NCBI RefSeq assembly: GCF_005887095.1
Contig: NZ_PNCI01000037.1
Span: forward strand, 62,001-126,000
From: Pseudoalteromonas rubra
GTDB lineage: Bacteria; Pseudomonadota; Gammaproteobacteria; Enterobacterales; Alteromonadaceae
Direction: 5' to 3'
Length of the DNA: 64,000 bases
The notes beneath the pieces were generated by a model. It was not told the origin of the DNA. It made no database searches and was given only the letters and a program-made list of their open reading frames with translations. Numbering within the stretch: the stretch's first letter is position 1; each line of letters starts with the position of its first letter. Positions 26,591 through 35,186 of this stretch are shown here, piece after piece. The translations under genes were made by a program, and so were the position numbers.

Positions 26591-28003
26591 CTAGGCAGGG
26601 ACAGGTAAGCCCAGATCACGCATTCTGGCAAGCTTGTAACGAAGCGTTCTGGGGCTGATCCCCAACAGCTCGGCGACGTCCTTACGCTTGCCATTACACC
26701 GGGAAAGTGTATCCAGAATGATTTGATGCTCTTTGTCCTGAAGCTCTTCTTTATAATTAAGCCCCTCAGCATCGTCATTATTCACATTAATGGCAATCGA
26801 ACTGACCTCTTCAGCATCGTGGCGCGCAGGTGTAAGAGCCTGATCAACTGGCTGCTGCGGTGTGCTTACTGATCGCGGTGAAAAGTTCTCAATAAAAATG
26901 TCGTCAGCAGTGATCTCTGTTCCCTGTTGCAAAATCAAGGCTCGTTGCACCACGTTATCCAGCTCTCTGACGTTACCCGGCCAACGATGACTGAGCAATT
27001 TATCCTGCGCACTCTGTGATAACACAGGTGTCAATTTGCCGGATTTGTCACAGTGACGCTGTAACAGGTGCTCAGCTAGCGGAACAATATCCCCACCACG
27101 CTCCGCAAGAGGCAGCCAGGTCAAAGGAAAGACATTCAAACGATAGTAAAGGTCTTCGCGAAAGACGCCATCATTAACGGCTTCTTTAAGATCTCGGTTA
27201 CTGGTCGCCAATACTCTGACATCCAGCTCAATGGTCTTTCTGCCTCCAAGACGTTCTACTTCCCTTTCCTGCAATACCCGCAACAATTTAGCTTGTAAGC
27301 CCAGATCCATTTCGGTGATTTCATCAAGGAGTATAGTGCCCTTTTGTGCTTGCTCAAACTTGCCTGGGCAAGCTGCAATTGCGCCAGTAAATGCCCCTTT
27401 TTCGTAGCCAAACAATGTTGCTTCAAGCATATTCTCTGGGATAGCGGCACAGTTAATTGCCACAAAAGGCTGTTCTGCACGATCCGAGCGGTCGTGAATA
27501 TAGCGCGCGAGTACTTCTTTACCTGAACCGCTTGGGCCCAGCACCATCACACTGGCATCAGAACGTGCTACTTTCTTAGCTAACTCAAGCAACTCCAGGC
27601 TTTTACTGTCAGCAACCACCGGGCCGTCGGTTTCTTTCTCTTTCTCCGGCATATAACGGCTGACCATGTTAAGTAATACTTCAGGTGCAAATGGCTTAGC
27701 CATATAGTCAATCGCCCCCAGGCGCATGGCTTCAACCGCGTCATCTATAGTGGCATAAGCCGTCATCATCAACACAGGCAGCTCGGGATAATTAAGCTTC
27801 ACTGTTCTGAGCAGATCCAGGCCACTCATGGCCCCCATTTGTACATCGCTGACCAATAAGGAAAATACCTGCTCTTTTAACAATATGACTGCCTGTTCAG
27901 CGCTATCTGCTTCGACGCACTCAAACCCCGACATTTCAAGGGTGTCTATCAGTGCTTCACGCAACCCGGCATCGTCTTCGACAACCAAAATTTTGTTGCT
28001 CAT
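26591..28003 (-). CDS. flrC: Sigma-54-dependent flagellar response regulator FlrC (FleR)
   Basis: The 470-residue protein has a receiver domain (phospho-acceptor D53), a central AAA+ domain with the Walker A GPSGSGKE and the sigma-54-contacting GAFTGA, and a C-terminal Fis-type helix-turn-helix (about 425-465, RKDVAELLGISPRTLRYKL). It activates class III flagellar promoters after phosphorylation by FlrB. It overlaps flrB by 4 bases. Walker A has S-G-S in place of the more common S-G-T, which should be harmless. Confidence 0.95.
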   Translation of the reverse strand: MSNKILVVEDDAGLREALIDTLEMSGFECVEADSAEQAVILLKEQVFSLLVSDVQMGAMSGLDLLRTVKLNYPELPVLMMTAYATIDDAVEAMRLGAIDYMAKPFAPEVLLNMVSRYMPEKEKETDGPVVADSKSLELLELAKKVARSDASVMVLGPSGSGKEVLARYIHDRSDRAEQPFVAINCAAIPENMLEATLFGYEKGAFTGAIAACPGKFEQAQKGTILLDEITEMDLGLQAKLLRVLQEREVERLGGRKTIELDVRVLATSNRDLKEAVNDGVFREDLYYRLNVFPLTWLPLAERGGDIVPLAEHLLQRHCDKSGKLTPVLSQSAQDKLLSHRWPGNVRELDNVVQRALILQQGTEITADDIFIENFSPRSVSTPQQPVDQALTPARHDAEEVSSIAINVNNDDAEGLNYKEELQDKEHQIILDTLSRCNGKRKDVAELLGISPRTLRYKLARMRDLGLPVPA

Positions 28004-29112
28004 ACGGCCTCCTGTAATGATGAATGTTCGCTGGAAATAGGCAGTAACATGCTAAAACATGCTCCTCCACTTTCATTGTTCTTGACGTCAACCCGACCTT
28101 TGTGAGAATGGGCGACGGAGTTCACAACGGCTAACCCCAGGCCGGTGCCCTGAGATTTAGTTGTATAAAAGGGTTCAAATAATTTGCTTGCCTGACTCAG
28201 GTCAACACCAGGGCCATTATCGGAAACGCTGATACGCACGGTGTCTGTGCCAGGCTCACGCTTGGCACATATCTCTATTTTGGCACCGGCACCAATATGC
28301 TGAACACTGTTGTGGATCAGATTCTGAATTGCACTGGCCAGCGCTGTTTTATTGCCCAGAATTTCGATATCCGGCTCAGGTAGTTCAACGGTCAACTGTG
28401 CTTTGTGCAGCAACACCATCGCATCAGCCCCCGCTTTGACTTCACTCAGCAACTGCTGCATTGAAACACGCTCAATCACCTGTTGCTCGCCACTTTTTGC
28501 GAACAACAACATATCATTGACCTGATTTTCAAGATCTTTCAGGCGAGACATCAACTTAGTGTGAAATTTATCTCGAGACTGAGCTGGCAGCTTACTACTG
28601 CCCAAATTGGCGCCATACAGCATGGCTGCGGATAAAGGCGTGCGCACCTGATGAGCCAACGAGGCAACCATCTTGCCCAGCGCACTCAGGCGCTGCATGT
28701 GTGCAACACGTGCCTGCAGGCGTCGGGTTTCCGTCAGATCCGTCATCAGTATCAACTGACCAGGTTCTGGCGTCAGTGCTGTAATATCCAGCTTGATAAG
28801 GCGCCCGTCTTTAAGCGAGACTTCATGGCCATCATCCTGCTGTGGACTAAAAGAGCGCTGGATAATACTGAACCACTTTTCACCTTCCAGTGGTTCACCC
28901 AGCATATCAATTGCTATCTGATTCGCCTTGGCTATCATGCCCTGACCATCCAGTACCACCACCCCCGCAGGCATGGTATCAACCAGATGACCCAACCAGC
29001 TGGCCTGCTGTCGCAGATCGCTCAGCTCACCCATGTACGCCTCTTGCAATAAACAAGGGTTGTACTGAGTCGTTGGCACAAATTGTGGATTAATCACTTT
29101 TGCTAATGCCAT
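28000..29112 (-). CDS. flrB: Flagellar sensor histidine kinase FlrB (FleS)
   Basis: The 370-residue soluble kinase has a PAS domain (about 40-125), a HisKA domain with phospho-histidine H154 in SLAHQVRTPLS, and an ATPase domain with NLIHNSVQH, DNGPGVD and GTGLGLAVV. No membrane segment is seen, as in Vibrio FlrB. It phosphorylates FlrC. A strong sigma-54 promoter lies 35 bases upstream, consistent with activation by FlrA. Confidence 0.95.
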   Translation of the reverse strand: MALAKVINPQFVPTTQYNPCLLQEAYMGELSDLRQQASWLGHLVDTMPAGVVVLDGQGMIAKANQIAIDMLGEPLEGEKWFSIIQRSFSPQQDDGHEVSLKDGRLIKLDITALTPEPGQLILMTDLTETRRLQARVAHMQRLSALGKMVASLAHQVRTPLSAAMLYGANLGSSKLPAQSRDKFHTKLMSRLKDLENQVNDMLLFAKSGEQQVIERVSMQQLLSEVKAGADAMVLLHKAQLTVELPEPDIEILGNKTALASAIQNLIHNSVQHIGAGAKIEICAKREPGTDTVRISVSDNGPGVDLSQASKLFEPFYTTKSQGTGLGLAVVNSVAHSHKGRVDVKNNESGGACFSMLLPISSEHSSLQEAV

Positions 29113-29146
29113 GATATTGCTCTCTTAAACCTAGATACCTGTAAAA

Positions 29147-29162
29147 AGCAATTGACGTGCCA
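29147..29162 (-). promoter_or_regulatory. Sigma-54 promoter of flrBC
   Basis: The minus strand reads TGGCACGTCAATTGCT, a perfect match to TGGCACG-N4-TTGCT. It predicts a start near 29135, about 23 bases before the flrB ATG. This is the expected FlrA-activated class II promoter. Confidence 0.92.
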
Positions 29163-29231
29163 ACTTTATTTCACTTTAAATTCAGTGAATTACGTAGAGT
29201 AAAACACCTTCAAAAGTTTGACACTGTTTAT

Positions 29232-29260
29232 TTGTACAGCACTTCAATATACGCTAAACT
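29232..29260 (+). promoter_or_regulatory. Candidate sigma-70 promoter of tag
   Basis: TTGTAC and TAAACT are separated by 17 bases, ending 35 bases before the tag ATG. It is a moderate match and lies back to back with the flrB sigma-54 promoter. Confidence 0.42.
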
Positions 29261-29295
29261 GGTATATGTACATCACCTAACTTACGGAAAATATC

Positions 29296-29910
29296 ATGCG
29301 CACACGCTGTCACTGGGTTGATTTAAGTAAGCCGGATTACGTGGCTTACCATGACGATGAATGGGGAAAGCCAGTCCTCGAAGACATTAAATTGTTCGAG
29401 TTTATTACATTGGAGTCAGCACAGGCAGGCCTGAGCTGGTACACGATTCTAAAAAAACGAGATAATTATCGCGAGGCGTTTCACCAATTTGAACCGCACA
29501 AAGTTGCAGCGATGACAGACAGTGACGTAGCCAGGCTGATGGAAAACACGGGGATCATTCGCAATAAGCTCAAAATCCAGGCAACCATTAATAACGCAAA
29601 ACGTTTTATTGAAATACAGCAGGAATTTGGCAGCTTTGCATACTACCAGTGGCGGTTTGTTGATTTTACGCCAATTGTAAGCACGATCCACAGTCCTGAA
29701 GATTACCAGGCAACCACAGAGATAAGCACACAATTTGCGAAAGATTTAAAAAAGCGTGGCTTCAAGTTTCTTGGACCTACCACAGTTTATGCCCATATGC
29801 AGGCCTGCGGCATGGTCAATGATCATCACGAAGACTGCTTTTGCAAAGCACCTATTATAGAGGCATATCAGCAGTTGGATATTAAAGAGACGCTAAGTGC
29901 TCAAAAGTAG
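29296..29910 (+). CDS. tag: DNA-3-methyladenine glycosylase I
   Basis: The 204-residue protein is a Tag-family base-excision enzyme that removes 3-methyladenine from DNA. It starts MRTRCHWVD and shows the YHDDEWG block, LESAQAGLSWYTILKKR (with the catalytic Glu) and FLGPTTVYAHMQACGMVNDH. The C-terminal HHEDCFC supplies the zinc ligands with the N-terminal Cys/His. It is not a flagellar gene; it lies on the opposite strand between flrB and flrA and breaks up the usual flrABC order. The ATG at 29296 has a weak ACGGAAA ribosome site. Confidence 0.95.
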   Translation: MRTRCHWVDLSKPDYVAYHDDEWGKPVLEDIKLFEFITLESAQAGLSWYTILKKRDNYREAFHQFEPHKVAAMTDSDVARLMENTGIIRNKLKIQATINNAKRFIEIQQEFGSFAYYQWRFVDFTPIVSTIHSPEDYQATTEISTQFAKDLKKRGFKFLGPTTVYAHMQACGMVNDHHEDCFCKAPIIEAYQQLDIKETLSAQK

Positions 29911-30106
29911 CGTACATCAGTGTAACTTATGCCAATTTCACTGAATACCTGTTCAATTTGAAGGAACAAATATGCCGCAAACGGTGTTAAAAACTGCTCA
30001 TTTAGAACAGTTGTTATTAATTAGAAACAAAAACACCGGATGATTTTTGCTTTTTCGCCCCGGCCACCCTACCAGAAAAATCGCCAGAGAGCATTTCCAA
30101 GGCCAT

Positions 30107-30135
30107 AAAAACGGCGCTTTAAAAGCGCCGTTTTT
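30107..30135. terminator. Bidirectional terminator between tag and flrA
   Basis: AAAAACGGCGCTTT and AAAGCGCCGTTTTT form a perfect 14-base inverted repeat around one base, with a GC-rich core and A/T runs on both sides. It lies between the convergent 3' ends of tag (plus) and flrA (minus) and can serve both. Confidence 0.93.
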
Positions 30136-30154
30136 CAGTGTGTTACGATTACTT

Positions 30155-31597
30155 CTAGTCGCGATTCAGGTTGTATTTTTTCATTTTTTCGACCAGCGTT
30201 GTACGGCGTACACCCAATATCTCTGCGGCTCTGGCGACCACATAATCATAGCGCTCAAGTGCCTGAGTGATCAGGCTAATTTCCATCTCAGCCAGGTACT
30301 CTTTAAGCTCGATCCCTTCGTCTGGTAATAATCCCAGGCCAGTTTCTGCACTGCCTTGTTCGAGTGTTTCTTCTTCATCCTCAAAGTCGCTGAATCCGTC
30401 ACTGAACAACTCGTTAAAAACGTCTTTTTCCAGCAGCTCTTCGGGATACTCAGGCTCATAGGCTTCGACGTCGATGTAGCGATACTTACCGGGCAGATCC
30501 GTCACATCTACTACTTTTTCAGGGAACATAATGGCCATACGTTCTACCAAATTAGCCAGCTCGCGAATGTTGCCTGGCCAACCATGTGCCTTGAGACTTT
30601 CAATTGCGCGATCGGTAAATTTGACCGAACTACCACCTTGCTCACTTACGCGGCGTAGCAACTCTTTTAACAATAATGGAATGTCGTCAGCACGCTCTCG
30701 TAGTGACGGGTTCTCGATGGGAAACACATTTAGGCGATAGAACAGATCCTCACGGAACTTGCCCTCTTCGATCATGATTTCCAGGTTGCGGTGTGTTGCT
30801 GCGATCACACGGACATCAGCCTGAATTGGCTTGGTCCCACCAACGCGCTCATAGCTACGCTCCTGCAAAACACGCAACAGCTTAACCTGCATTTGCAATG
30901 GCATATCACCTATTTCGTCGAGAAACAGAGTACCACCTTGTGCCAACTCAAAGCGTCCTTTACGTGCCGAGATTGCCCCGGTAAATGCGCCCTTCTCATG
31001 ACCAAACAACTCGCTTTCCAGCAGCTCACCGGGGATAGCACCACAGTTAACCGGTACAAACGGGCCAGAATTGCGGTTGGATAACAAGTGTACATTGCGT
31101 GCGACGACCTCTTTACCTGTGCCTGATTCACCAAGGATCAATACATTGGCATCTGTTTTAGCCACCTGAGAGATCAAAAAGCGCACTTCCTTAACGGCTT
31201 TGGTATCACCTACCAGACCATCAAACGACTTAGCGTCATTGAGCTGAGTCGATTTCCCGGGCAGCATGCGCAAGTATTGCTGGCAGTCGTGTAACAATTG
31301 CATTGTCACTTCCTGACCAAAAGGCTCAGTGATGAGGCCAATGACGTTGGCAAGAGCAAGTAGCGGCCTTAACGTTTCCCCAATTAACAGGAACGGGACG
31401 GCGGGCAAAGACTTAATCAACGCCTCATGCTCTAATTGCGACAAAGCCCCCAGGATGACCACAGGCTCCTGCAGATTGCTTAACCGCGCTGGAGTAAAAT
31501 CAGACTCCGCAACTACCTGAGCTGGCTGACCAACAAAGCCCAATGCCGCTGCCAGTCCAGATGCTCTGTTATTATTGTTATCGAGGATCGTAATCAT
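30155..31597 (-). CDS. flrA: Master flagellar activator FlrA (FleQ)
   Basis: The start is set at ATG 31597 (MITILDNNNN); a TTG at 31612 would add five residues but its ribosome site would abut it. The 480-residue product has a degenerate receiver-like FleQ domain (about 1-115), an AAA+ domain with GESGTGKE and GAFTGA, and a C-terminal Fis-type helix-turn-helix (RAAEILGVRRTTLVEKM). The acidic stretch between them (about 395-430) is long. FlrA, with sigma-54, turns on flrBC and other class II genes; relatives bind cyclic di-GMP and FlhG. It is separated from flrBC by tag. Confidence 0.94.
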   Translation of the reverse strand: MITILDNNNNRASGLAAALGFVGQPAQVVAESDFTPARLSNLQEPVVILGALSQLEHEALIKSLPAVPFLLIGETLRPLLALANVIGLITEPFGQEVTMQLLHDCQQYLRMLPGKSTQLNDAKSFDGLVGDTKAVKEVRFLISQVAKTDANVLILGESGTGKEVVARNVHLLSNRNSGPFVPVNCGAIPGELLESELFGHEKGAFTGAISARKGRFELAQGGTLFLDEIGDMPLQMQVKLLRVLQERSYERVGGTKPIQADVRVIAATHRNLEIMIEEGKFREDLFYRLNVFPIENPSLRERADDIPLLLKELLRRVSEQGGSSVKFTDRAIESLKAHGWPGNIRELANLVERMAIMFPEKVVDVTDLPGKYRYIDVEAYEPEYPEELLEKDVFNELFSDGFSDFEDEEETLEQGSAETGLGLLPDEGIELKEYLAEMEISLITQALERYDYVVARAAEILGVRRTTLVEKMKKYNLNRD

Positions 31598-31625
31598 GCC
31601 CGTAAGATCCAACTTCTTTGTTTAT

Positions 31626-31640
31626 ATCAATAGTATTGAT
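31626..31640. promoter_or_regulatory. Perfect palindrome near the flrA transcription start
   Basis: ATCAATA-G-TATTGAT is a perfect 7+1+7 inverted repeat lying 28 bases before the flrA ATG and directly downstream of the predicted -10 box. Its size and position fit an operator, but the protein is unknown. Confidence 0.45.
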
Positions 31641-31666
31641 TGTAAGTCAGTGACATGGGGATGCAA
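31639..31666 (-). promoter_or_regulatory. Candidate sigma-70 promoter of flrA
   Basis: On the minus strand TTGCAT and TACAAT are separated by 16 bases. A housekeeping promoter is expected for this first gene of the hierarchy. Confidence 0.4.
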
Positions 31667-31903
31667 TACCTAAGTGGCAAGTTTTTGACATCAACGCCAA
31701 AAAAACGCCACCGCCTATGCGCTAAATCAATACTTAAGGATTAAAGTGTCGAAAAATCAGAGGGGCGTACATTTTAAGGGGACATGTGCGTAAGTATGCT
31801 GAATGACTTTTTTCATTGCAGGTAGTAAGTAGCGACGACTACTGTATGATTGCGTTACATCAACGTGCAGGGAGGGCGCTCAACCATGGGTAAAGTGCAC
31901 AAA
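31667..31903. other. Intergenic stretch upstream of flrA with no gene seen
   Basis: With its flanking sites, this is the centre of a 362-base gap between flrA and the stand-alone flagellin. I see no open frame with a ribosome site and no sigma-54 or sigma-28 promoter. It may carry upstream control sites for flrA. Confidence 0.5.
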
Positions 31904-31929
31904 AAAGCCAGCGTTGATTCGCTGGCTTT
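31904..31929 (-). terminator. Terminator of the stand-alone flagellin gene
   Basis: AAAGCCAGCG and CGCTGGCTTT pair around the bases GATT/TGATT, a 9-10 base-pair GC-rich stem. On the minus strand it is followed by a T-run (31901-31906). It lies about 30 bases after the flagellin stop. Confidence 0.9.
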
Positions 31930-31959
31930 CATGAAATACTTGTTGAGACCACAGTGTAC

Positions 31960-32745
31960 CTACAGCAGACCTAAAACAGACGAAGCTGACTGATTAGCCT
32001 GACCGCGCAATGCAATCGAGGCCTGAGATAAGATGTCATTGGCCGTTTGTTCAGCTACGGCACTGGCATAGTCAGTATCTTGGATCCTGCTTTGACTTTC
32101 CGCGATATTGTCTCGTTGCGTACCCAGACCACGTATGGTACTGTTAAGCGTATTTTCAAACGCCCCTAGCTGCGTTCTTTGCGTGTTCAGCGCTTCCGAT
32201 ACCTGGTCGGCCGCGTCAATGGCAGTTTGTGCACCCGCCTGCGTTGAAATATCAACACTCAGTATAGGGTTTGCGAAGCTACCGTCCGATGCGGTGAAAC
32301 CTTGAGTGGTATTCGCGTCTGGACCAACCTGAAAACTGGTTTGATTGCCATCAAATAGTGCCTGTCCACCAAACGTCGTATTCTCAAACGTATCCGTGAT
32401 CTGTGACTGTAACTGAGTCACTTCTTCTTGAAGAGCTTGCCTGTCGCTGTCAGTCAGCGCACCGCTTCCAGCCTGAAGTGACAACTCGCGGATCCGCGAC
32501 ACAGCATCATTCACTCCAGACAAAGCTGACTCTGTCGTTTGAGAGTATGAAATGCCGTCGTAAGCGTTACGGATAGATTGATTATACCCTTCCTGTTGCG
32601 ATGTCAGACGGTTGATGATCTGTAGTGCGGCCGCATCATCTGCTGCCGAGTTGACCTTTTTACCGCTAGCAAGCTGTTGATTCAGCTTATTATTGGTTTG
32701 ATCAACTTGGTTAAAAAAACTATTGCTTTGAGATTTTATCTGCAT
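31960..32745 (-). CDS. Short divergent flagellin, stand-alone
   Basis: The 261-residue protein keeps the D0/D1 flagellin core at both ends: QLASGKKVNSAADDAAALQI, then a C-terminal QDTDYASAVAEQTANDILSQAS. The variable centre is small (about 135-175) and the end is SSVLGLL, unlike the PQVALSLLG/PQAALSLLQG ends of the two polar flagellins here. It starts at ATG 32745 with a strong GGGGAGG ribosome site. It sits alone, with its own terminator, between flrA and pseB and about 29 kb from the other flagellins. No clear sigma-28 or sigma-54 promoter was found. It may be a minor or specialised filament subunit. Confidence 0.88.
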   Translation of the reverse strand: MQIKSQSNSFFNQVDQTNNKLNQQLASGKKVNSAADDAAALQIINRLTSQQEGYNQSIRNAYDGISYSQTTESALSGVNDAVSRIRELSLQAGSGALTDSDRQALQEEVTQLQSQITDTFENTTFGGQALFDGNQTSFQVGPDANTTQGFTASDGSFANPILSVDISTQAGAQTAIDAADQVSEALNTQRTQLGAFENTLNSTIRGLGTQRDNIAESQSRIQDTDYASAVAEQTANDILSQASIALRGQANQSASSVLGLL

Positions 32746-32909
32746 AACGCCTCCCCATCAGGTGTTATATTAAGTTAAGTCTACTCCTTTGTGTTCAAAA
32801 AGTCATCTATTGTCAGAAATTGAATACTACGCTTGGTATATTTACTGCAAAAACTCCATAACTGATATAAAGTGTTGAGTAATCACTTTTTTATCTTTAG
32901 TTAGGCGAG

Positions 32910-32938
32910 TTTCTTACAGTCATACCTTTTTCTATACT
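32910..32938 (+). promoter_or_regulatory. Weak sigma-70-type promoter of pseB
   Basis: A good -10 box TATACT (32933-32938) stands 34 bases before the pseB ATG. The -35 (TTTCTT at 17-base spacing) is poor. This is the only candidate I see in the divergent gap between the flagellin and pseB. Confidence 0.33.
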
Positions 32939-32971
32939 GTAAAGAATTCAATGCACCTTTAGGTGGACTTT

Positions 32972-33973
32972 ATGTTTGACAACAAAACCATTCTTATCAC
33001 AGGCGGCACCGGCTCATTCGGCAAAAAGTATGTTAAGACATTACTTACCCGATACAAGCCAAAGAAAATTATTGTTTTTTCTCGTGATGAGCTAAAACAA
33101 TTTGAGATGCAGCAAGTATTTAATGACCCTTGCATGCGTTACTTTATCGGTGACGTTCGAGACAAAAGCCGCCTTTATCGTGCCATGCAGGGCGTCGATT
33201 ATGTGATCCATGCCGCAGCACTCAAACAAGTGCCGGCAGCTGAGTATAATCCCATGGAGTGCATCAAAACCAATATTAATGGCGCTGAGAACGTGATTGA
33301 GGCTGCGCTCGATAACAACGTCCAAAAGGTGATTGCGCTGTCAACGGATAAGGCAGCTAACCCGATCAATCTTTACGGTGCCACTAAGCTGGCTTCCGAT
33401 AAACTGTTTGTTGCAGCAAATAACATCGCAGGTGGACATAAAACCCTGTTCTCTGTCGTTCGATACGGCAATGTGGTGTGTTCAAGAGGCTCGGTTGTTC
33501 CTGTATTTCAACGCTTTATCGATGAAGGTTGCGACCATATCCCTATTACCCATGCCGATATGACGCGCTTCTGGATCAGTCTTCAGCAGGGGGTGGACTT
33601 CGTACTTAAGAACTTTGAGCGTATGCTGGGTGGGGAGATCTTTGTACCTAAGATCCCTTCTATCCGCATTGTGGATCTTGCCACCGCTATGGCACCGCAA
33701 CTGCCACATAAAATAATCGGTATACGCCCCGGAGAAAAGCTGCACGAAGTAATGTGTCCCGAAGATCTCTGCTTTGATACCTTTGAATTTAGCGATCACT
33801 TTGTCATCGCGCCCGGCATTAAGTTTAGTAGCCGCAGTAATGACTTTGATACCAATGCACTCGGGGAGCAAGGTCATGCTGTAGCACCTGGATTTGAGTA
33901 CAATTCACTCAGTAACCCAGACTATCTGTCCGTCGAAGCCATTAAAGCCTTTAATGCTCAGGCATTGATCTAG
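32972..33973 (+). CDS. pseB: UDP-GlcNAc 4,6-dehydratase (inverting) PseB
   Basis: PseB makes UDP-2-acetamido-2,6-dideoxy-L-arabino-hexos-4-ulose, the first step to pseudaminic acid. The start is ATG 32972, with AGGTGG about 5 bases upstream; the GTG at 32963 lies inside that ribosome site. The 333-residue SDR protein has the NAD motif TGGTGSFG (residues 11-18) and the YGATK active-site motif. The AALKQVPAAEYNP block is typical of PseB/FlaA1. It is followed 17 bases later by pseC. Confidence 0.95.
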   Translation: MFDNKTILITGGTGSFGKKYVKTLLTRYKPKKIIVFSRDELKQFEMQQVFNDPCMRYFIGDVRDKSRLYRAMQGVDYVIHAAALKQVPAAEYNPMECIKTNINGAENVIEAALDNNVQKVIALSTDKAANPINLYGATKLASDKLFVAANNIAGGHKTLFSVVRYGNVVCSRGSVVPVFQRFIDEGCDHIPITHADMTRFWISLQQGVDFVLKNFERMLGGEIFVPKIPSIRIVDLATAMAPQLPHKIIGIRPGEKLHEVMCPEDLCFDTFEFSDHFVIAPGIKFSSRSNDFDTNALGEQGHAVAPGFEYNSLSNPDYLSVEAIKAFNAQALI

Positions 33974-33990
33974 CCTGACAGGAGCACAAC

Positions 33991-35181
33991 ATGATCCCTT
34001 ATGGCAAACAGAGCATCGCACAGCAAGATATAGATGCAGTTGTGGCGGTATTGCAGTCTGATTTTCTGACCCAAGGTCCGGTTGTTCCCCAGTTCGAACA
34101 AGCCGTTGCTCAGTACTGTGAGGCTTCACATGCCGTGGCAGTGAATAGTGCAACATCTGCTTTGCACATTGCCTGTATGGCACTGGATGTCACAGCGGAT
34201 AGTTTGGTCTGGACGGTACCAAATTCTTTTGTGGCTTCATCAAATTGCGCCCTGTATTGCGGCGCCTCGGTGGACTTTACCGACATTGATGCCGCAACAG
34301 GCAATTTGTGTATCGTTGCCCTGGAAGACAAACTGAAGCGCGCCCAAGCACTCGGTAAACTACCCGATGTAGTTATCCCCGTACACTTTGCTGGGCAGTC
34401 TTGCGATATGGCAGCTATCGCAAAGCTCGCCAACCAATATGGCTTTAAAATTATCGAAGATGCATCCCACGCTATCGGAGGACGCTATCAGGATAAACCT
34501 GTTGGCCACTGTGACCATTCAGATATTTGTGTGTTCAGCTTCCACCCGGTTAAAATAATCACCTCAGCTGAAGGCGGGATGGCTGTGACGCAAAATGAGC
34601 AGCTTGCACAGCGCATGCGCTCATTACGAAGCCATGGTATTACGGCAGATCCCACCTTGTTAACTGAACCGAGTCATGGCCCCTGGTACTATCAGCAACA
34701 AACACTGGGATTCAACTATCGCATGACGGACCTGCATGCCGCGCTGGGTCTGAGTCAGTTGGCACAACTTGATCAGTTTGTTGCCGCTCGCAACACGCTT
34801 GCACAATGCTATGATGCCTTATTTGCAAACGTTGAAGGTGTCACTCCGTTAACCCAATCTGATAGTCAATACAGTGCTTATCATTTGTATGTGGTCAGAG
34901 TTGCTCACAGCAACGGGCAATTGCACGAGTACCTTGTTACTCAGCTACGAGCGCAAGGGGTCTTTGCTCATGTGCACTATATTCCTATCTATTTGCAGCC
35001 TTACTATCAACAATTAGGATTCGAGCCCGGCTATTGCCCAGCGAGCGAAGCCTATTATCACAGTGCGATTACCTTGCCACTGTTTCCGTCTTTAACGACA
35101 ACGCAACAGCAACATGTCGTCGATACCCTTTGCCAATTACTCAGCGATTGGCAAAAAACTCACTCTGCACTGAAGGAGTAG
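33991..35181 (+). CDS. pseC: UDP-4-amino-4,6-dideoxy-GlcNAc-type aminotransferase PseC
   Basis: The 396-residue PLP enzyme of the DegT/DnrJ/EryC1/StrS family starts MIPYGKQSIAQQDIDAV. It carries the PLP lysine in SFHPVKIITSAEGG and the IIEDASHAIGG block. In the pseudaminic pathway it aminates the PseB product at C4. A CAGGAG ribosome site precedes the ATG. It lies immediately downstream of pseB, the standard pairing. Confidence 0.94.
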   Translation: MIPYGKQSIAQQDIDAVVAVLQSDFLTQGPVVPQFEQAVAQYCEASHAVAVNSATSALHIACMALDVTADSLVWTVPNSFVASSNCALYCGASVDFTDIDAATGNLCIVALEDKLKRAQALGKLPDVVIPVHFAGQSCDMAAIAKLANQYGFKIIEDASHAIGGRYQDKPVGHCDHSDICVFSFHPVKIITSAEGGMAVTQNEQLAQRMRSLRSHGITADPTLLTEPSHGPWYYQQQTLGFNYRMTDLHAALGLSQLAQLDQFVAARNTLAQCYDALFANVEGVTPLTQSDSQYSAYHLYVVRVAHSNGQLHEYLVTQLRAQGVFAHVHYIPIYLQPYYQQLGFEPGYCPASEAYYHSAITLPLFPSLTTTQQQHVVDTLCQLLSDWQKTHSALKE

Positions 35182-35186
35182 CAGCC

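Noticed and set aside
31675..31691. TGGCAAGTTTTTGACA as a plus-strand sigma-54 promoter
   Set aside because: The -12 GC is missing at the required spacing.
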